A DNA stretch of 64,000 bases from Rhyacophila brunnea (Eukaryota; Arthropoda; Insecta; Trichoptera; Rhyacophilidae). Below, piece after piece: positions 45,983 through 58,164 of this stretch (within the stretch, counting starts at the first letter, position 1; the number at the start of each line of letters is the position of its first letter). The notes beneath the pieces were generated by a model, which was not told the DNA's origin, made no database searches, and was given only the letters and a program-made list of their open reading frames with translations. The stretch is from NCBI GenBank assembly GCA_022495005.1, contig JAGYXB010000184.1, positions 372,001-436,000 of the forward strand, read 5' to 3'. Made by a program: the position numbers and the translations under genes.

Positions 45983-47866
45983 TTATGTAAAAGCTGGATG
46001 GGATATGGTAGTGTGTATTCAGATGGCGCACTAAGTCGGGAGGGTAAACACTTCGATTCTGTTTACTCGCTTCACTTCCTCTGCAGAGCAAACACGGTTG
46101 AAACATGAAGCATCCTCATGAGCGAGAAACAAAAGCGATGATGCGCTTTACCCCTGACATGACGTGATATCCTCGCAAACTTATACTGAACTACAAAACT
46201 GCAGGAAAATGTTATCATAGTGGCTTCATTTGGTGTCGGTTCCCTTAGGAGTTTGGTATTATGATATCAAACTACCCAATAGTTAACAAAATAAATATCT
46301 GAACACTGTATACAGGGTTAGATACGTAGTACAATTTTACGACGTATATTTGTAGTAAATTAATATTTTTTTAATAATATAATATATTGGGTATGTGAAA
46401 TATTGAATGACGTAATGAGACATTTTATAAATCTTACAAGATTATTTTGAACCGTATTATTGAACTGAGAACTGAGACAAATTTTACATACACTGAACAT
46501 AATAAATATAATAATAATTATTATATTATTAAAATGAAAGATATGAGTTTGAGTCCCATTAAACCATAGAGATATTAAATAAAAAGAGGGGCAAGAAATC
46601 GGCTTCTCATACAACTGAATGAAGCAGGCCAGCAATAGCCGATAACTTACGAGAAATAGCAACGCGATAAAAAAAAAATGCAGGGCATCACGAAGCATTT
46701 ACTTTGGTCATTATAACGTACCCATATAATATAATGTGAACGTGGAAATTTTGCCGCAAATTGATTACCAGCCTGCCTCACCAAACTTGCCTGTTTCACC
46801 ATACTTTCATATAACCTGCCGCCCCTAGCATTCAACCCAATTTTTATGATTATTTATAATAAGCATATTATTTCTGAAGATCTGTATGATTAGGAGGACA
46901 CCATGTATATATTGTTCAATAATATTAAGATCGTCTAAGTAAACCAAAACCTTAGACACATAATAATATTATGAATAAAAGATTTATTTATTAATATCAT
47001 TATCTTGATTTAATCACAAGCTTCGTTGCATTTTCTCTAACAATAATTTAAATATAAGAATTAATTTGCATTAGTCATTGTCGGATCAACAGCTCAAAAG
47101 GTAAAAGCACTCACCTACACAGTGAAAAATATGACTTTGATTTTCATTCAATCTAACTTTTTTTAATGCAACGTTTTTCAAAATGATGTATTTTCAATAA
47201 AATTCTTATTTCAAATTATTGGCCTGGCTTAAACTTCTAGATTGTCACTTAGGATATTTTGACAGTTGCGATTTTGTTATACTCGTACGTTATGACTACT
47301 TGTGTGATATTTAAAATTTTATTTTTATCGTTTTCAATAAATATATAATATTTTTTGTAAAAAACGTTAAAAATAATTGGATTATTTACGCAAAATAATG
47401 TGGTATGTGAGTCTGCTTAACTTATTGCAATATTTTAATTGATAATCATTATTAGTTTTATTTGGCAATATCTTACTTGGTAATAATATTTTAATAATCT
47501 AATGCGGATCTAGAATACCTCCCGAAGAGAGTTTACGTTTTTTTTTTTAAAATAATATAAGCTATTTTACCTATGAATCAGTTTAATACGTATTAATTTC
47601 ATATTTAAAGTAATTGTTGTGTTATATATATAGCGTAATAAATTAGGGGTTGACATATATTCAATGGCTAATAAAAAAAACTATGGCCAAAGATAAAGAC
47701 AGAATTTTGTTTTTGAATCTACTCAAATTGTTCACAAATTTACTTAACATCTCAATAATACAAACGTATTTAAGTAATGTGTTTGATGGGATGTTATAAA
47801 TACATTTTCTATTATAAATATATCTTCTTGTATCACTAGATTTTCTGACAAGATATTTTTTTTCAG

Positions 47867-47977
47867 TTCCTCCTGAAAAACCTACCGTCGTGGACACAAG
47901 AGGGCCACTCAATGGTACTTCCATCGGCCCTATGATGGAAGGTGACAACTTAGTCCTTAACTGCAGGGTACTCGGAG
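47867..47977 (+). CDS. Sidestep-like protein, exon B: linker and first half of Ig2
   Basis: A 111-base exon between TTTTTTTCAG and GTAATT. It enters in phase 1 (the G from exon A plus TT makes Val) and leaves in phase 1. It encodes VPPEKPTVVDTRG, an N-glycosylation sequon (NGT), IGPMMEGDNLVLNC, then RVLGG. The EGDNL.L.C run is the B strand of Ig2 with its first disulfide cysteine. PPEKP after Ig1 is a conserved linker in Sidestep-family proteins. No minus-strand gene competes. Confidence 0.92.
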
Positions 47978-48173
47978 GTAATTATTGTTTATAACTTTTA
48001 AGTGCATACAGAAAAAAAAAAAATCAAATACATTATTTATCTAAATAAAATTATTACTATCGATTGAAAACTTTTGATAGATGTATTATAATAGAATAAT
48101 TAATAAATGGAATTGGTAAAATGGTATAACTACGGCCAACTAATTTCTATCTTTTATTAGACATAGACGATAC

Positions 48174-49474
48174 CAGTGGCGACCGGTGAGTTATTTTACT
48201 GGGAGTTCACTTTTTTCACCTTTTGACTGCCGTAAAAAGGCATTTGCCTTCATCAAAACTTCACCAAAAAATCAAAAAAAAAAACTATTGGTTTTTTTAA
48301 TTTAGTACATTTAAAAGAAATAATAAATAACTCACTATTTATTATTTGTTGTACCTCTAAAAACAGTTTTTCTTGAAAAAAAAATGGATTTTAAACTTTA
48401 ACACAAACTATTTTGTTTTGACCGAATTATTAGTAGTACCGAAATATCTCGTATCTGGCAGTGACCGGGATTTATTGTTCATTTGTATGAGAAATCCATT
48501 CTTCTGTTTTTCATCGACACAAATTTTTAAATTACGCGTTTGTTGAAGTCAGGAATCTCTTGTATCATTCTTTTTTCGATACTGAGCATACATAATGCGT
48601 TCAATCTTGATTGCGCGATGGTGTTTCTACTAAAACACTTGATCCGCTTGAGTGTGAAAAAACATCTTTCGCTTTCCACTGATGTCATCGGAATAGTAAA
48701 AATTAAATTTAATAGTAAAACCGTTTCCGTAAATGTGTCAATGAGATTTTTTTCGATTAAAATGTTTTATAATGCTGAGGCGCCATCAGCATTATAAAAA
48801 TTATCCAAGCTGTAAATAACAGACAATTCATTTTTGAGTTTATTTTAATCTCAAAAGTCAGACGTATTACATAGCTAGTTTGAAGAGATATCATAATTGA
48901 TAAACATTGTGAATTTAGTTATCAAACTGAAAAAAAACTTGAAGTTTATTTTTAAATTGTACTTCGCCTAAATTTGAGAAATGTTGTCAACATGTGCAGA
49001 AATTTAAATGCGTACTGTGAAAAGAATTTATTTTTATAATAATATTGATTAAAAATTGTCATACAATAATCGTACGTGTGATACGGGATTAAAACCGATG
49101 AATCTGCGTTCGGGCCGAGAGCGACTTGAACTGTCGCTCCCGAGCACGTAGAAAAAATATTTACGTATTGCTGTTCCACGCGCCAGACGACGCTCTTTCT
49201 CATTGCAAAGAAATCGAAATTAGATTACTGGGCGCTTTGGTCGAGCGATGGCGAATATCGCTCACATCAACATATAATATTATTATTTAAAATAGCCGGT
49301 TAAAACACATATTAGAATTTGTTTTTGTATATGAATTAATGACTACGGTAATAGATCAGAACACTTTTAATTAATCAAATATAAATTAAATACTCATTTA
49401 AAAAAAGTCTTTTCGCATAAATTGAGTGGGTGGGTGTGCACCGCTCCAACGCTCTCAAGGGAGAATCGCCACTG
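48174..49474 (-). mobile_element. hAT transposon, 1.3 kb, perfect 8-bp duplication
   Basis: It is flanked by GACGATAC at 48166-48173 and 49475-49482 (identical). The ends start CAGTGGCGA and finish TCGCCACTG. The minus strand encodes a transposase C-terminal region (separate entry). It is shorter than autonomous hAT elements (usually over 2.5 kb), so the 5' part of the transposase has been deleted. The intact duplication suggests a fairly recent insertion into the intron. Confidence 0.9.
48540..48800 (-). pseudogene. hAT transposase C-terminal dimerisation domain
   Basis: The minus strand reads LLLNLILTIPMTSVESERCF, then FTLKRIKCFSRNTIAQSRL and NALCMLSIEKRMIQEIPDF. The S.ER.F..LKRIK...R...QSRLNAL run is the hAT C-terminal (dimerisation) signature, as in ZMYM1-like transposases. 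It is open over some 80 codons, one of the better preserved transposase pieces in the window. Upstream catalytic parts are not recognisable. The plus-strand frame over the same bases is a shadow. Confidence 0.85.
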
Positions 49475-49616
49475 GACGATACCAATTACCTTCTTCTTAG
49501 GATTTCGTTAATTTTTCAATTTTGTCAATGTAGTGGAATTATAAAACTCGTGATCAAACTGTTATTAATTTATATGTATTTATAATACAATGAAAAATAA
49601 ATTAAATATATATCAA

Positions 49617-49683
49617 CTGCTAGGAGGTAGCGTATTTGGTAGGGCATCTGTTTCTAAAGCTCGGGTACGGGGTCGTTTCAGCA
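49617..49683 (+). repeat. tRNA-like segment
   Basis: GGTAGCGTATTTGGTAGGGC has A-box-like content and GGGTCGTTTCAGC is B-box-like at tRNA spacing. No complete cloverleaf could be drawn by eye, so it is more likely a SINE head or a tRNA pseudogene than a working gene. Confidence 0.35.
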
Positions 49684-50003
49684 TCTAGATAAAATTACAT
49701 GCTATGATTTTAATATAATTTTGATTTATTGCCCATATGGCTAACTATTTATAATAGAATTTATGTTAGCTTAGTCATTCTATATGGAATACAAATACAA
49801 ATTTAGTTTTTTGAGTTATTTAATAACAATTAATAATAATATTATACTCAATATTCAATTTTTATTTAAGCACCTGAATTATCTATTAAAACTAACTATA
49901 AAGCCTATAACAAACTCTAGTACTTAGATTTATTGAAAAAAAATTAAGAAACAAACATAATAATTATCGATGATTGGTTCAAGTTGACATTCATCACTCT
50001 ACC

Positions 50004-50312
50004 TGTGGGTCTATTCTATACTTATCGAACACTAAATTGATAAATAGTATCAAACTTAGGGTAGGTTTGTATCAAAATATTAGCACTTATTGTAACAATT
50101 ACACGAAGTTGGTTTTTATTGTTGCAATAAGTGCGATATTTTAACAGCAGCAAGATAGGTTCTGTTAAAATATAGCACTTATTGCAACAATAAAACCAGC
50201 TTCGTGTAATTGTTACAATAAGTGCTAATATTTTGATACAAACCTACCCTAAGTTTGATAATATTTATCACTTTATCACTTTAGCGGTCGATAAGCATAG
50301 AATAGACCCACA
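50004..50312. mobile_element. 309-bp near-perfect hairpin (foldback MITE)
   Basis: The left arm from TGTGGGTCTATTCTAT and the right arm ending ATAGAATAGACCCACA are inverse over about 140 bases each, leaving a loop of some 25 bases around CAGCAAGATAGG. The arms contain CAAACTTAGGGTAGGTTTG and AATTACACGAAG(T/C)TGGTTTTA. A few mismatches and a small indel distinguish them. No clear target duplication was found. If transcribed with the host intron it would form a long double-stranded RNA. Confidence 0.85.
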
Positions 50313-50759
50313 AGAATGCTAAATGCGAGGAACGAGTTCAGAATAATTAGTTTGATGAGTTCTGTATATGCTAAATATTTTATTAAAAACATTATTAATT
50401 GAATTTTTATAAAATGAAAAACTGTCAGTGAGTGTGAGTGATAAACAATTTGGCTTCAAAAATAGTTTGAGCACTGACTGATAAATAACTTTTCAGTTTT
50501 GAATGTTTCAGTCAATACAAATATGCCTAGATGAAGTATTACATTAATAATGTGTGTTTTATAGATTAAAAGAAAGCAGTCAGATTAAAAAAATTAAATT
50601 TTCTTATTAACAGCCACACGATTGAACATCCGATTATTTTTATTAATAAACAACTTAATTTAACTAACAATATTATTATAATAATATACTACATTCATTT
50701 ACTTCAGTTAGTTGATATACGTACAAATACTGTGCTAATACCTACAAGCATCTGTTTGG

Positions 50760-51070
50760 TTTCACACAAAATAAATAATTCAGGATATCGAAACACATTA
50801 AGGTGTGTCTTTGGCTTCAATTTACAATAAATTATTTCCTCCCAAATTATACGACCGCGAAAACAAAGCGGTTAAATATTTACTCACTCTCTGATGGCAA
50901 ATAACATCATCACTCCGACGCTTTCCACCCTAGGAAATCTAAAATTAGACAACGCGTCGCTCCACCAACAAACTGTATGCGTTGAATAAACAACGATCAG
51001 TACATTATTAACGCACTTATAAACAGAAACCACTGTTCGTCGAATGCCTGTCGGAGTCGTCATGACCTAA
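50760..51070. other. Balanced-composition intronic block
   Basis: This unique-looking stretch is less A+T-rich than its surroundings (for example CATCACTCCGACGCTTTCC, GACAACGCGTCGCTCC, GTCGGAGTCGTCATGACC). It has no open frame of note and no repeat match in the window. A candidate for an intronic regulatory element. Confidence 0.3.
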
Positions 51071-51224
51071 AGCTCTTAAGCGGGCAGAGAAAATAATAAT
51101 ATTTAATTAATATAATTATTACAATATATCGATACATATATTTGAATAGTAATAATATCGACCGAGGGTACATATTTGAGCTAATTTGAACTAAGTTTTA
51201 TACTATTCTTAATCAACTATGTTT

Positions 51225-51435
51225 TTTATTCAACGAATAATTCACAAGATTTAAAAATGTAACATTGTAATTATTAAACATAATATGTACATAATTTTGA
51301 AATCACGTTCGATTGCTGCGGGGTGTCTTAATTTTTTCAAAAAGGTTTTTTTTTATGGGTTATATATAATACATAATACTTATAATAAATATTTTCTCAG
51401 AAGAGAATTCTTCAAAATATGTATGTTTTATACTA
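51225..51435. repeat. Foldback-family fragment
   Basis: It has the arm TTCAACGAATAATTCACAAGATTTAAAAATG, then directly GTTCGATTGCTGCGGGGTGTC and the tail TATTTTCTCAGAAG...AATATGTATGTTTT. The middle of the family is deleted. Confidence 0.6.
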
Positions 51436-51749
51436 TTATATTTGCATCATTTTTTTGCGACTCGGGTCTCGTCTTTTGGCATCTTCAGGCACTATGTGCA
51501 CTCACCAAATAAAAAAATAAAAAAACTTAGCATGTAACAATATTTTTTTAACTTATATTATAACTTTTTAAAGACTAATATAATAATTATTGATATATCT
51601 CATTAATTAACTCCATTAAATTCCCAATACGTTGCTATTATTTTCCCAGTATTGATGATTTTATTCTTCTTGAATGTAGTATTATATTGATTATATTATA
51701 TTATGATCTAATTAGGGTTTTGACAATTTATGCGCCTATTGATTGTATT

Positions 51750-52065
51750 ATTTATGATAAGGTAGGAGTTTTTTACATTAATTAACAAGTTGAAGTAAGT
51801 TACAACAAAATATCTAGCGTGACGTCGGTTACAAAATAAAGTAATACCTACTTTGATTGAAAATACAAAAGCCGATCGCTAATAGTAGCTTAATTTGGAA
51901 AGCGCTTCTGCGAGTATTAAAAACCATTATTTATAATTTGTCGCAATTAAGTATGACTCCTTTAGCATAGTGGTATATGTGCATGGGCGCGATATCCGAG
52001 AGATATTCCGATACTTCTTTCAAAAAGATTTTTTCTATTGGTTATAATATATTTATTCACAATCT
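51750..52065 (+). repeat. Foldback/tRNA-like repeat, plus-oriented unit
   Basis: It matches 31180-31480: AAGTTACAACAAAATATC, GTAATACCTACTTTGATTG, GCCGATCGC, TTGGAAAGCGCTTC, then the tRNA-like CTCCTTTAGCATAGTGGTATATGTGCATGGGCGCG and CGAGAGAT, with a damaged B box, and the TTTTTTCTATTGGTTATAATA tail. Confidence 0.65.
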
Positions 52066-53150
52066 GTTTGTTATGTTTTTTATTGTGATCATTGACTTAT
52101 TATGTAGGTTTTACCTACTAATTAAAAGTAGGTATTATTACTTAGTACTAAGTAAAGGATCAAGTCAAAAATATCAAACACAAATTTTGAATATTTTAAG
52201 TATTTGTAAAACCTGTTCCTTCTAGATAATTAGATACTTACTCGATATGAATACATTCAATCAGTGCATTAATTGTCATTTCTGGGAAATAATGGAACTA
52301 TGTAACGTGTTGGGAATTTATTTACGACGAAGATAACAAAAAAAAACGTTTCAAATGGAAGAGTACAAAACTTAGATCTATTGTAATTTAATTGTAATTT
52401 AATAAAATGAATAATTTAGATATCTCTCAATATTGTAGTAGAGTATTTTTTATTATGTTTGTATGTTAATCTGTTTTACTTTTTTCTCGTTAACTTATAG
52501 AAAGTCACATATTACAAAGTATTAACAATCTTAATTTAAAAAAATGTCCCACTGTAATGGTTACATATTATTTTAATACATTCTCGAAGTATGAATGTAG
52601 AAATAAGCACTTGTTTTGTAAATCTTTGGCAGGTACCTATTTACTGAATAAAAAGAATATAAAAGCAAAAAACCAGAACGGAAATCGAAATATCACCCAT
52701 CGTACATATGTCAAATGCAAACAGGCAGATGAGTCTTTATATCCGGTATATGTGAAGCTTTGTGCTGATATTTATAACCTGCAAATACGTTTAATAAATA
52801 ATAACATTCGGATGAAGGAGGAATCGAATTTAACTTTTATCTACACAGTATCATCGTTCACCATGGAACAGAATGTTCTTATTTCAAATAATTAATCATT
52901 AAGTTGGCATTTCTTACAACTTTTGCTTTTTGTTGTCGTTTCTCGTCGTTATCACTTCGGGGTCACCACTTTGTGCAGTAGATGATGTGGAGGAGAGAAG
53001 ATTGTAGTATCTGGTATGTTGTGGATGGAGTGAGTTTATTTGTCGTTACAATAATATCACATAAAAACAATAATAAGGATGACGGCGTAAGATTATAATC
53101 GCAGGTAATGATGTACTGGTGAAATCGATGTGATCAAGAGATTGATTATA

Positions 53151-53505
53151 TTAAGGTTATATTTCAGCTGGGGCACGGTCTAAAACGATCGTGACTACGC
53201 GATGCAAAGATTGTGCAAACGACGCGTGCAGAACAAAACATAATTTGTCATCCATTTAATATTATGTTTCTTGTTCTATTACTAATAATAATAATATATT
53301 CATTGACATGTTTTCTTTTTCAAGTAAATGGGTAACGTTTTTTAATCATCTTAACACGATTTAAGAATTAATTCCTCCGTCGCCATCACAAAACAAATTG
53401 ACGTGTTCACAGCTCGATTTTTGCTCTCCGATTGCCAGCCAGTTAGAAATTTCGTCGCACCTATAGTTGACAATTATTTGCTGTTTCACTGAAGTACCGT
53501 CATAA
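53151..53505 (+). mobile_element. TTAA-bounded MITE, copy 3
   Basis: It starts TTAAGGTTATATTTCAGCTG and ends near TTTCACTGAAGTACCG; the right TTAA is altered. The internal blocks match copies 1 and 2 (GGCACGGTCTAAAACGATCG, ACATGTTTTCTTTTTCAAG, CGTCGCCATCACAAAACAA). Confidence 0.75.
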
Positions 53506-53816
53506 TGAACTGAGAGACTTGATTCGATTGGAATGACGACTGAGTACGTAATATAATAGTAGTGTATAATAGTGCGTCGCGTGATGGACTCGATGATTGA
53601 GTGAGGATTCATAGATTGTCCTTCCAATTTATACAAATGCAGTAAATATAATATTACAAGAGATATTTTCGCAATTAACAAATCATAACAGACCCTACTA
53701 ATCTTGTAATGATTGAGTAAATGCTGACAATTGTTATCGCTCTGTTGTTTTGTTTTGACAATAAAACATACATATTAAAGTGTGTCACTCATTTAATGCT
53801 GGATGCTATGGTAATA

Positions 53817-54180
53817 TTAAGATGATTCTTCAGTGAAAAAGCAAATAATTTTCAACTATAGGCGCGACGAAATTTTGGACTCGATGGCAATCGGAAACCG
53901 AACGTCGAGGTGTAAATTCGTCAATTTGTATCGTGATGGCGACGGGGGTATTAATTCTTAAATCCTGTAAAGATGACTAAAAACGTTACCCATTTACTTG
54001 AAAAAGAAAACATGTCAATGAATATATTATTATTGTTACTAATAGAACGTTAATTGGACGCGTGTTGGATTTATATGATAAATTATATTTCGTTCGGCAT
54101 GCGTTATTTGCACCCGCAATCTGCGCATCGCCTAGCCACGATCTTTTTAGACCATGCCTCAACTGAGGTATAAACCTTAA
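53817..54180 (-). mobile_element. TTAA-bounded MITE, copy 4 (inverted)
   Basis: It starts TTAAGATGATTCTTCAGTG and ends CAACTGAGGTATAAACCTTAA, with TTAA at both limits. The sequence is the reverse complement of the other copies (CGAAATTTTGGACTCGATGGC, TTGAAAAAGAAAACATGTC, CCACGATCTTTTTAGACCATGC). Together with copy 3 it makes a large inverted arrangement. Confidence 0.8.
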
Positions 54181-55778
54181 TGGTTTTAATTTATTGTTTT
54201 CGTAATTAAATACTGACGGTCATGAACATACAGAACACTGGATAACCAGTATCTTTTTTACTACCTTTTGTCAGTCATCGGGCAGATAGATTTAAGAAGT
54301 ATTTCAATCAGCTGTTCATTTGATATCATTAACATAGGTACTTTTATTTTTTCCTTTAGTTGACAGTTTACACTATTCAGAATGTTGCGGTATGATTACC
54401 TATCCTGATTATGAATCTATAGTCAAGCTTTAAGTAGAAAACGCCTTCTCGCTTGCTAAGAAACGTTGTAAATTTTTGGGAAATATTTTATTTTACAGAA
54501 GTACTATAACCGGTTATGTCACTGACATAATATCGATTATTCACATTCTGATATACGTATTATATTACATTTGACTATCTGTCTAATTGGCGAGTCCTGG
54601 ATACATTGGAAACATGTTGTAAGCCAGTAAGTGATCCGACCATATCAATAGCCAAAACGTGGGAAGCATGTACGGAGAATATATTATAATATATTGAAAA
54701 TGATACAAGTCTTAGAATATCAATTGCATTAACTAGCATATTACCGAGTAACAATGAAGAGACTGTGATAAAAATAACCACGATTATATGTTTCAACATT
54801 CTCAGCGATTACGACTATTCCATTTTCTCAATATTTTATGATTAAATATTTATATAAATTCGTAAAATTTTTGTTAAGAAACACCACATCAATTTATTTA
54901 CTAATATCTATGCTGGGTAGAAAAAATAAATAGGCAAATCCATCGTACGGATATGTTAGAAGAAAAATTGTATGAACTTCTTGGATGTTTGACTATTCCC
55001 ATTCACTTTTCTTCACTATTTAATGAGTTTATTTTTATAATACCAATGGGTTTGAACCTCAAAGTAATTATAATATAGAGAGCGCCTATTTTTTGTCAAA
55101 ATAAAGCCGTATTTCTTGCGTACAACGCACATGGAACTTCGATTTTATTAATATCAACTTAACTATGAAACGTTATACCATGATGTTGCTTCTAGTATGG
55201 CTACAAAATTTAAAAATAATTACCACTAACTTTATATTTAATACAAAAACATTTCAGCAACACGTGCTCGCAGTTTTAAATGAATGTAATCATTCTAGTC
55301 CATTTTAACCGGCGACGTTTTGAAAAAATATTTAATTCAGCCGTAGAAATTCTATCTTAATCTAACGCATAGTACGGAGTTAATATAAGCATGCCCAATG
55401 CTTACTCACTCGCACTTATGATTCGTTTTTGTTCAGGTCTTGGTTTAAACTAATTTCTATTGATACATTGACTACATTGCCAGTTTACCAATTTTTAATT
55501 GTTTTGATTTTGATCTTATCTCATACATTGAACATGCTTGATAGAGATAATTGTTATCCATTTTTGCAATGTTGTAGGATAACTTGACTTAGCATGCCTA
55601 AATATTTAAATCTACAGTATATTTACTAGTTTACTAATATATTGTACACAAAAAAACTATTGTTGAAAGCGCAAATAAGATAATAATATGATATATGAAC
55701 AAAACTGGTCAAAGGGAGATTTTATTATGATAATATTCACGAATGATAAGCAAATGGTTTTATTTCTATCTTTTCTAG

Positions 55779-55982
55779 GTCGCCCAGAGCCAACAGTCAG
55801 ATGGTTGGTGAATGGAGTATTAGTCGATGAAGAATATGAACACAACACTGGTGATGTAATAGAAAACAGACTATCCTGGCCAGCAATTGGACGCCAGGAC
55901 CTTGGCTCTATATTCACCTGCCAAGCAGTCAATAGTATCTTAGTTGAACCCCGAGAGGCTTCTTACGTCCTAAATTTAAATT
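55779..55982 (+). CDS. Sidestep-like protein, exon C: second half of Ig2
   Basis: It is preceded by TCTATCTTTTCTAG and followed by GTAAGT; it enters and leaves in phase 1. With the G carried over it reads GRPEPTVRWLVNGVLVDEEY, where W is the C-strand tryptophan. Then come an acidic, polar loop, VIENRLSWPAIGRQDLGSIFTC (the F strand with the second Ig2 cysteine), QAVNSILVEP and ASYVLNLN. The order RP.P.V.W..NG ... F.C.A.N is the standard Ig2 pattern of Sidestep-family proteins. The minus frame over this exon is a shadow. Confidence 0.92.
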
Positions 55983-58115
55983 GTAAGTATTTTTTAACAA
56001 TAATTGCTCAATTATATTCTTAATGAATGCTTTTTATATTCAATTAAATATTTTATATAGGGCCAACGAGTTGAATGTAAACCAATTTTCGTTCGATTGT
56101 GACTGTATTTTGTAACGAAACATTGCATTTATTTATGGAAAATAAAAATATTATAAACACGAAACATCAATCCTTGCTAACTAAATCATTAGCACTATCT
56201 ATCTACTCGAAAATAATATATAAATGTAATATTATGTACATAGTTAGTTAGATAGGTAGTATGTGCATTGTGTTTACTATATTAATAATATAACAGGAAA
56301 CTGTTATTAAGTAAGTAAATTGATAACAAACATTTTTCACTTACTGTTTTGAATTCAAATTAAGAACATGTACAAATAAATTAAAACCTCTACCTACATA
56401 GATTTATATTAAGAAACTGACTATCCTTTTATTTCCGATAATCAAATGTTTTCAACTATTGTATTGGTAATACAAGAGTTCCACTATAAAATGATTAAGC
56501 CAGGAATAATAAAATTCAAATCATCATTTCAATATTATCCTACCTGTTTTACGCAATTAGTTACAACTCTTCGTATAACCAACTAACATTATAACTTACT
56601 AATGTGGTCCATACAGCAGCATTACTACATTTCGGTTCCATGACACAACAGAACAATGATTAATATAACTATGACCTTTCAGGAAAAATATTAATTTAAT
56701 ATTGAAATTGTCCTATCTCTATTATGTTGATTTTCAATACGCCTTAATAAATCAAATTATATACCTAATTTCTGCATTCCTAATTGCTAGAAAGCCTCAA
56801 ATAAACAGGACTTAACTCGGTGTTGCCGGCAAGCTTAGGATATCTCATCAATATAATATGTTCAAAATGATTGGGTGACTAGTTTCAACGAAATAATGAC
56901 CTAACCTAACCTTGATAGATTCCACAAAAATTAATGTTTCATTTTTCCTCTGGTTGTTCTGTTTTGTCCGGTTACCGATATCCATTTAGATTGATATATC
57001 GTCTTTTGAATACTGTGTAGAAGATACTAATGAATGCAAAGATTTTTTTTAATTTCACTTAAGATCTTACTACTTTTACCATACATATGTATTTATTAAT
57101 TTTCTAATTGTGTGTAGGTTTTATCATATTTAATGTGCGTATTTTTGCAAATATTTTTTTTTAATTTAGTAAGTATGCCACAACTATTTTTTATGGAAAA
57201 AAGTTGATCGCAGCAACAAATAAACTAACTACATTTATTTATTTGAAATAATTTTATAGCATTGAATTTTTAACAAAAAATATATAATAATAGTAAGGTT
57301 ATAATAATTATATAACGCGTCATTACCATCACATCCGTTCTTTTTATAAAACTCTACATTACACACTTTTTTTATTCCTGTTCAATTATAATCACAAATC
57401 AACCCGGCACTATTTATGTACCATTTATGAATAAGTAACAAAAAAAAAATATTTGTGTAGTAAAAATATGGTTACGGTTTTGAAGAAATCTGGTGCTATG
57501 AATATGACGTATATAATAACGCGAGAAACTAAAGTGAGAAACTTCCTAGGATATATCCCATTTGCCCAACTGACTAACTGGGCCTTAATCGCATATTATA
57601 CTGTATATTTATCATGCATAATATGTCTGAATTAAATCAATCGTCAAAATACTGAGTAGGTACATATTTTTTTTGCCATATACCAAAGTGTATAATAATT
57701 GACACTCTTGTATCATGAATTGTGGCTCAATCAATGTTTCTCCAATAGGTATAGATCCACCTGTATAAATTGTCGGCTGAGTAAGCACCACATGCTAATT
57801 GACATAATTTAATACTTTTTATACTGAGATGATCAAGTTCTAAGTTCGAATATCTGACGATTTATGGTAGTATGTTATATTTATTATCTACAACAACTAT
57901 CTTTTTGTGTTGGTGCCTACAGTTTTTTATACGCAAAACATTAATTATATGTCGTATTCTATACCCTGCCGCCATAGAAATAAATTTATTTAAAGGTTTT
58001 ATTTATATGCTTTTTCGAGTAGGTATTAATATTTCAATTATATAGTGGTGTCAAATAAAACTGAAATAAAATGTAGTTGAGCACGAATACATAGTACAGT
58101 GCTTTAATTCATACA

Positions 58116-58164
58116 TAAACTTAACGTATGCATATCATATTATAATATGCCTACGTTAAGTTTA
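58116..58164. repeat. Short hairpin
   Basis: TAAACTTAACGTATGCATAT pairs with ATATGCCTACGTTAAGTTTA around a 9-base loop, with one mismatch and a one-base offset. Likely a tiny foldback remnant; no target duplication seen. Confidence 0.6.

Larger units (their letters stand above)
43238..47866 (+). other. Intron A of the Sidestep-like gene (4629 bp)
   Basis: It begins GTGAGT and ends TTTTTTTCAG. It contains an unexplained balanced-composition block (43430-44100), a hAT element (44379-44864), an inverted-repeat element (45004-45800), a GT-rich microsatellite near 45931-45982, tRNA-like fragments near 46541 and 47088, and otherwise A+T-rich DNA. Open frames here show no recognisable domain. Confidence 0.8.
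53030..54220. repeat. Composite: host repeat carrying two opposed TTAA-type MITEs
   Basis: The host repeat (pieces at 53030-53150, 53506-53816) also occurs uninterrupted at about 61850-62215. Shared blocks are TTATAATCGC.GGTAATGAT, GATCAAG.GA, GACTTGATTCGA, TGATGGACTCGATGA-type strings, AATGCAGTA and CATATTAAAGT. In this copy two TTAA-bounded MITEs interrupt it in opposite orientation. The host repeat's class is unknown; its size and dispersed nature would fit a solo LTR, but no LTR ends were verified. Confidence 0.65.
47978..55778 (+). other. Intron B of the Sidestep-like gene (7801 bp)
   Basis: It begins GTAATT and ends TTTTCTAG. It holds a 1.3-kb hAT element, a tRNA-like segment (49617-49683), a 309-bp hairpin element, a balanced-composition block (50760-51070), foldback-family fragments (51225-51435, 51750-52065), a motif shared with 21771 (51457-51509) and the composite repeat at 53030-54220. 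The 112-codon plus frame at 52557-52895 has no recognised domain. Confidence 0.8.

Noticed and set aside
52557..52895. 112-codon plus frame in intron B
   Set aside because: No known domain, N/K/I-rich composition, no canonical exon limits.
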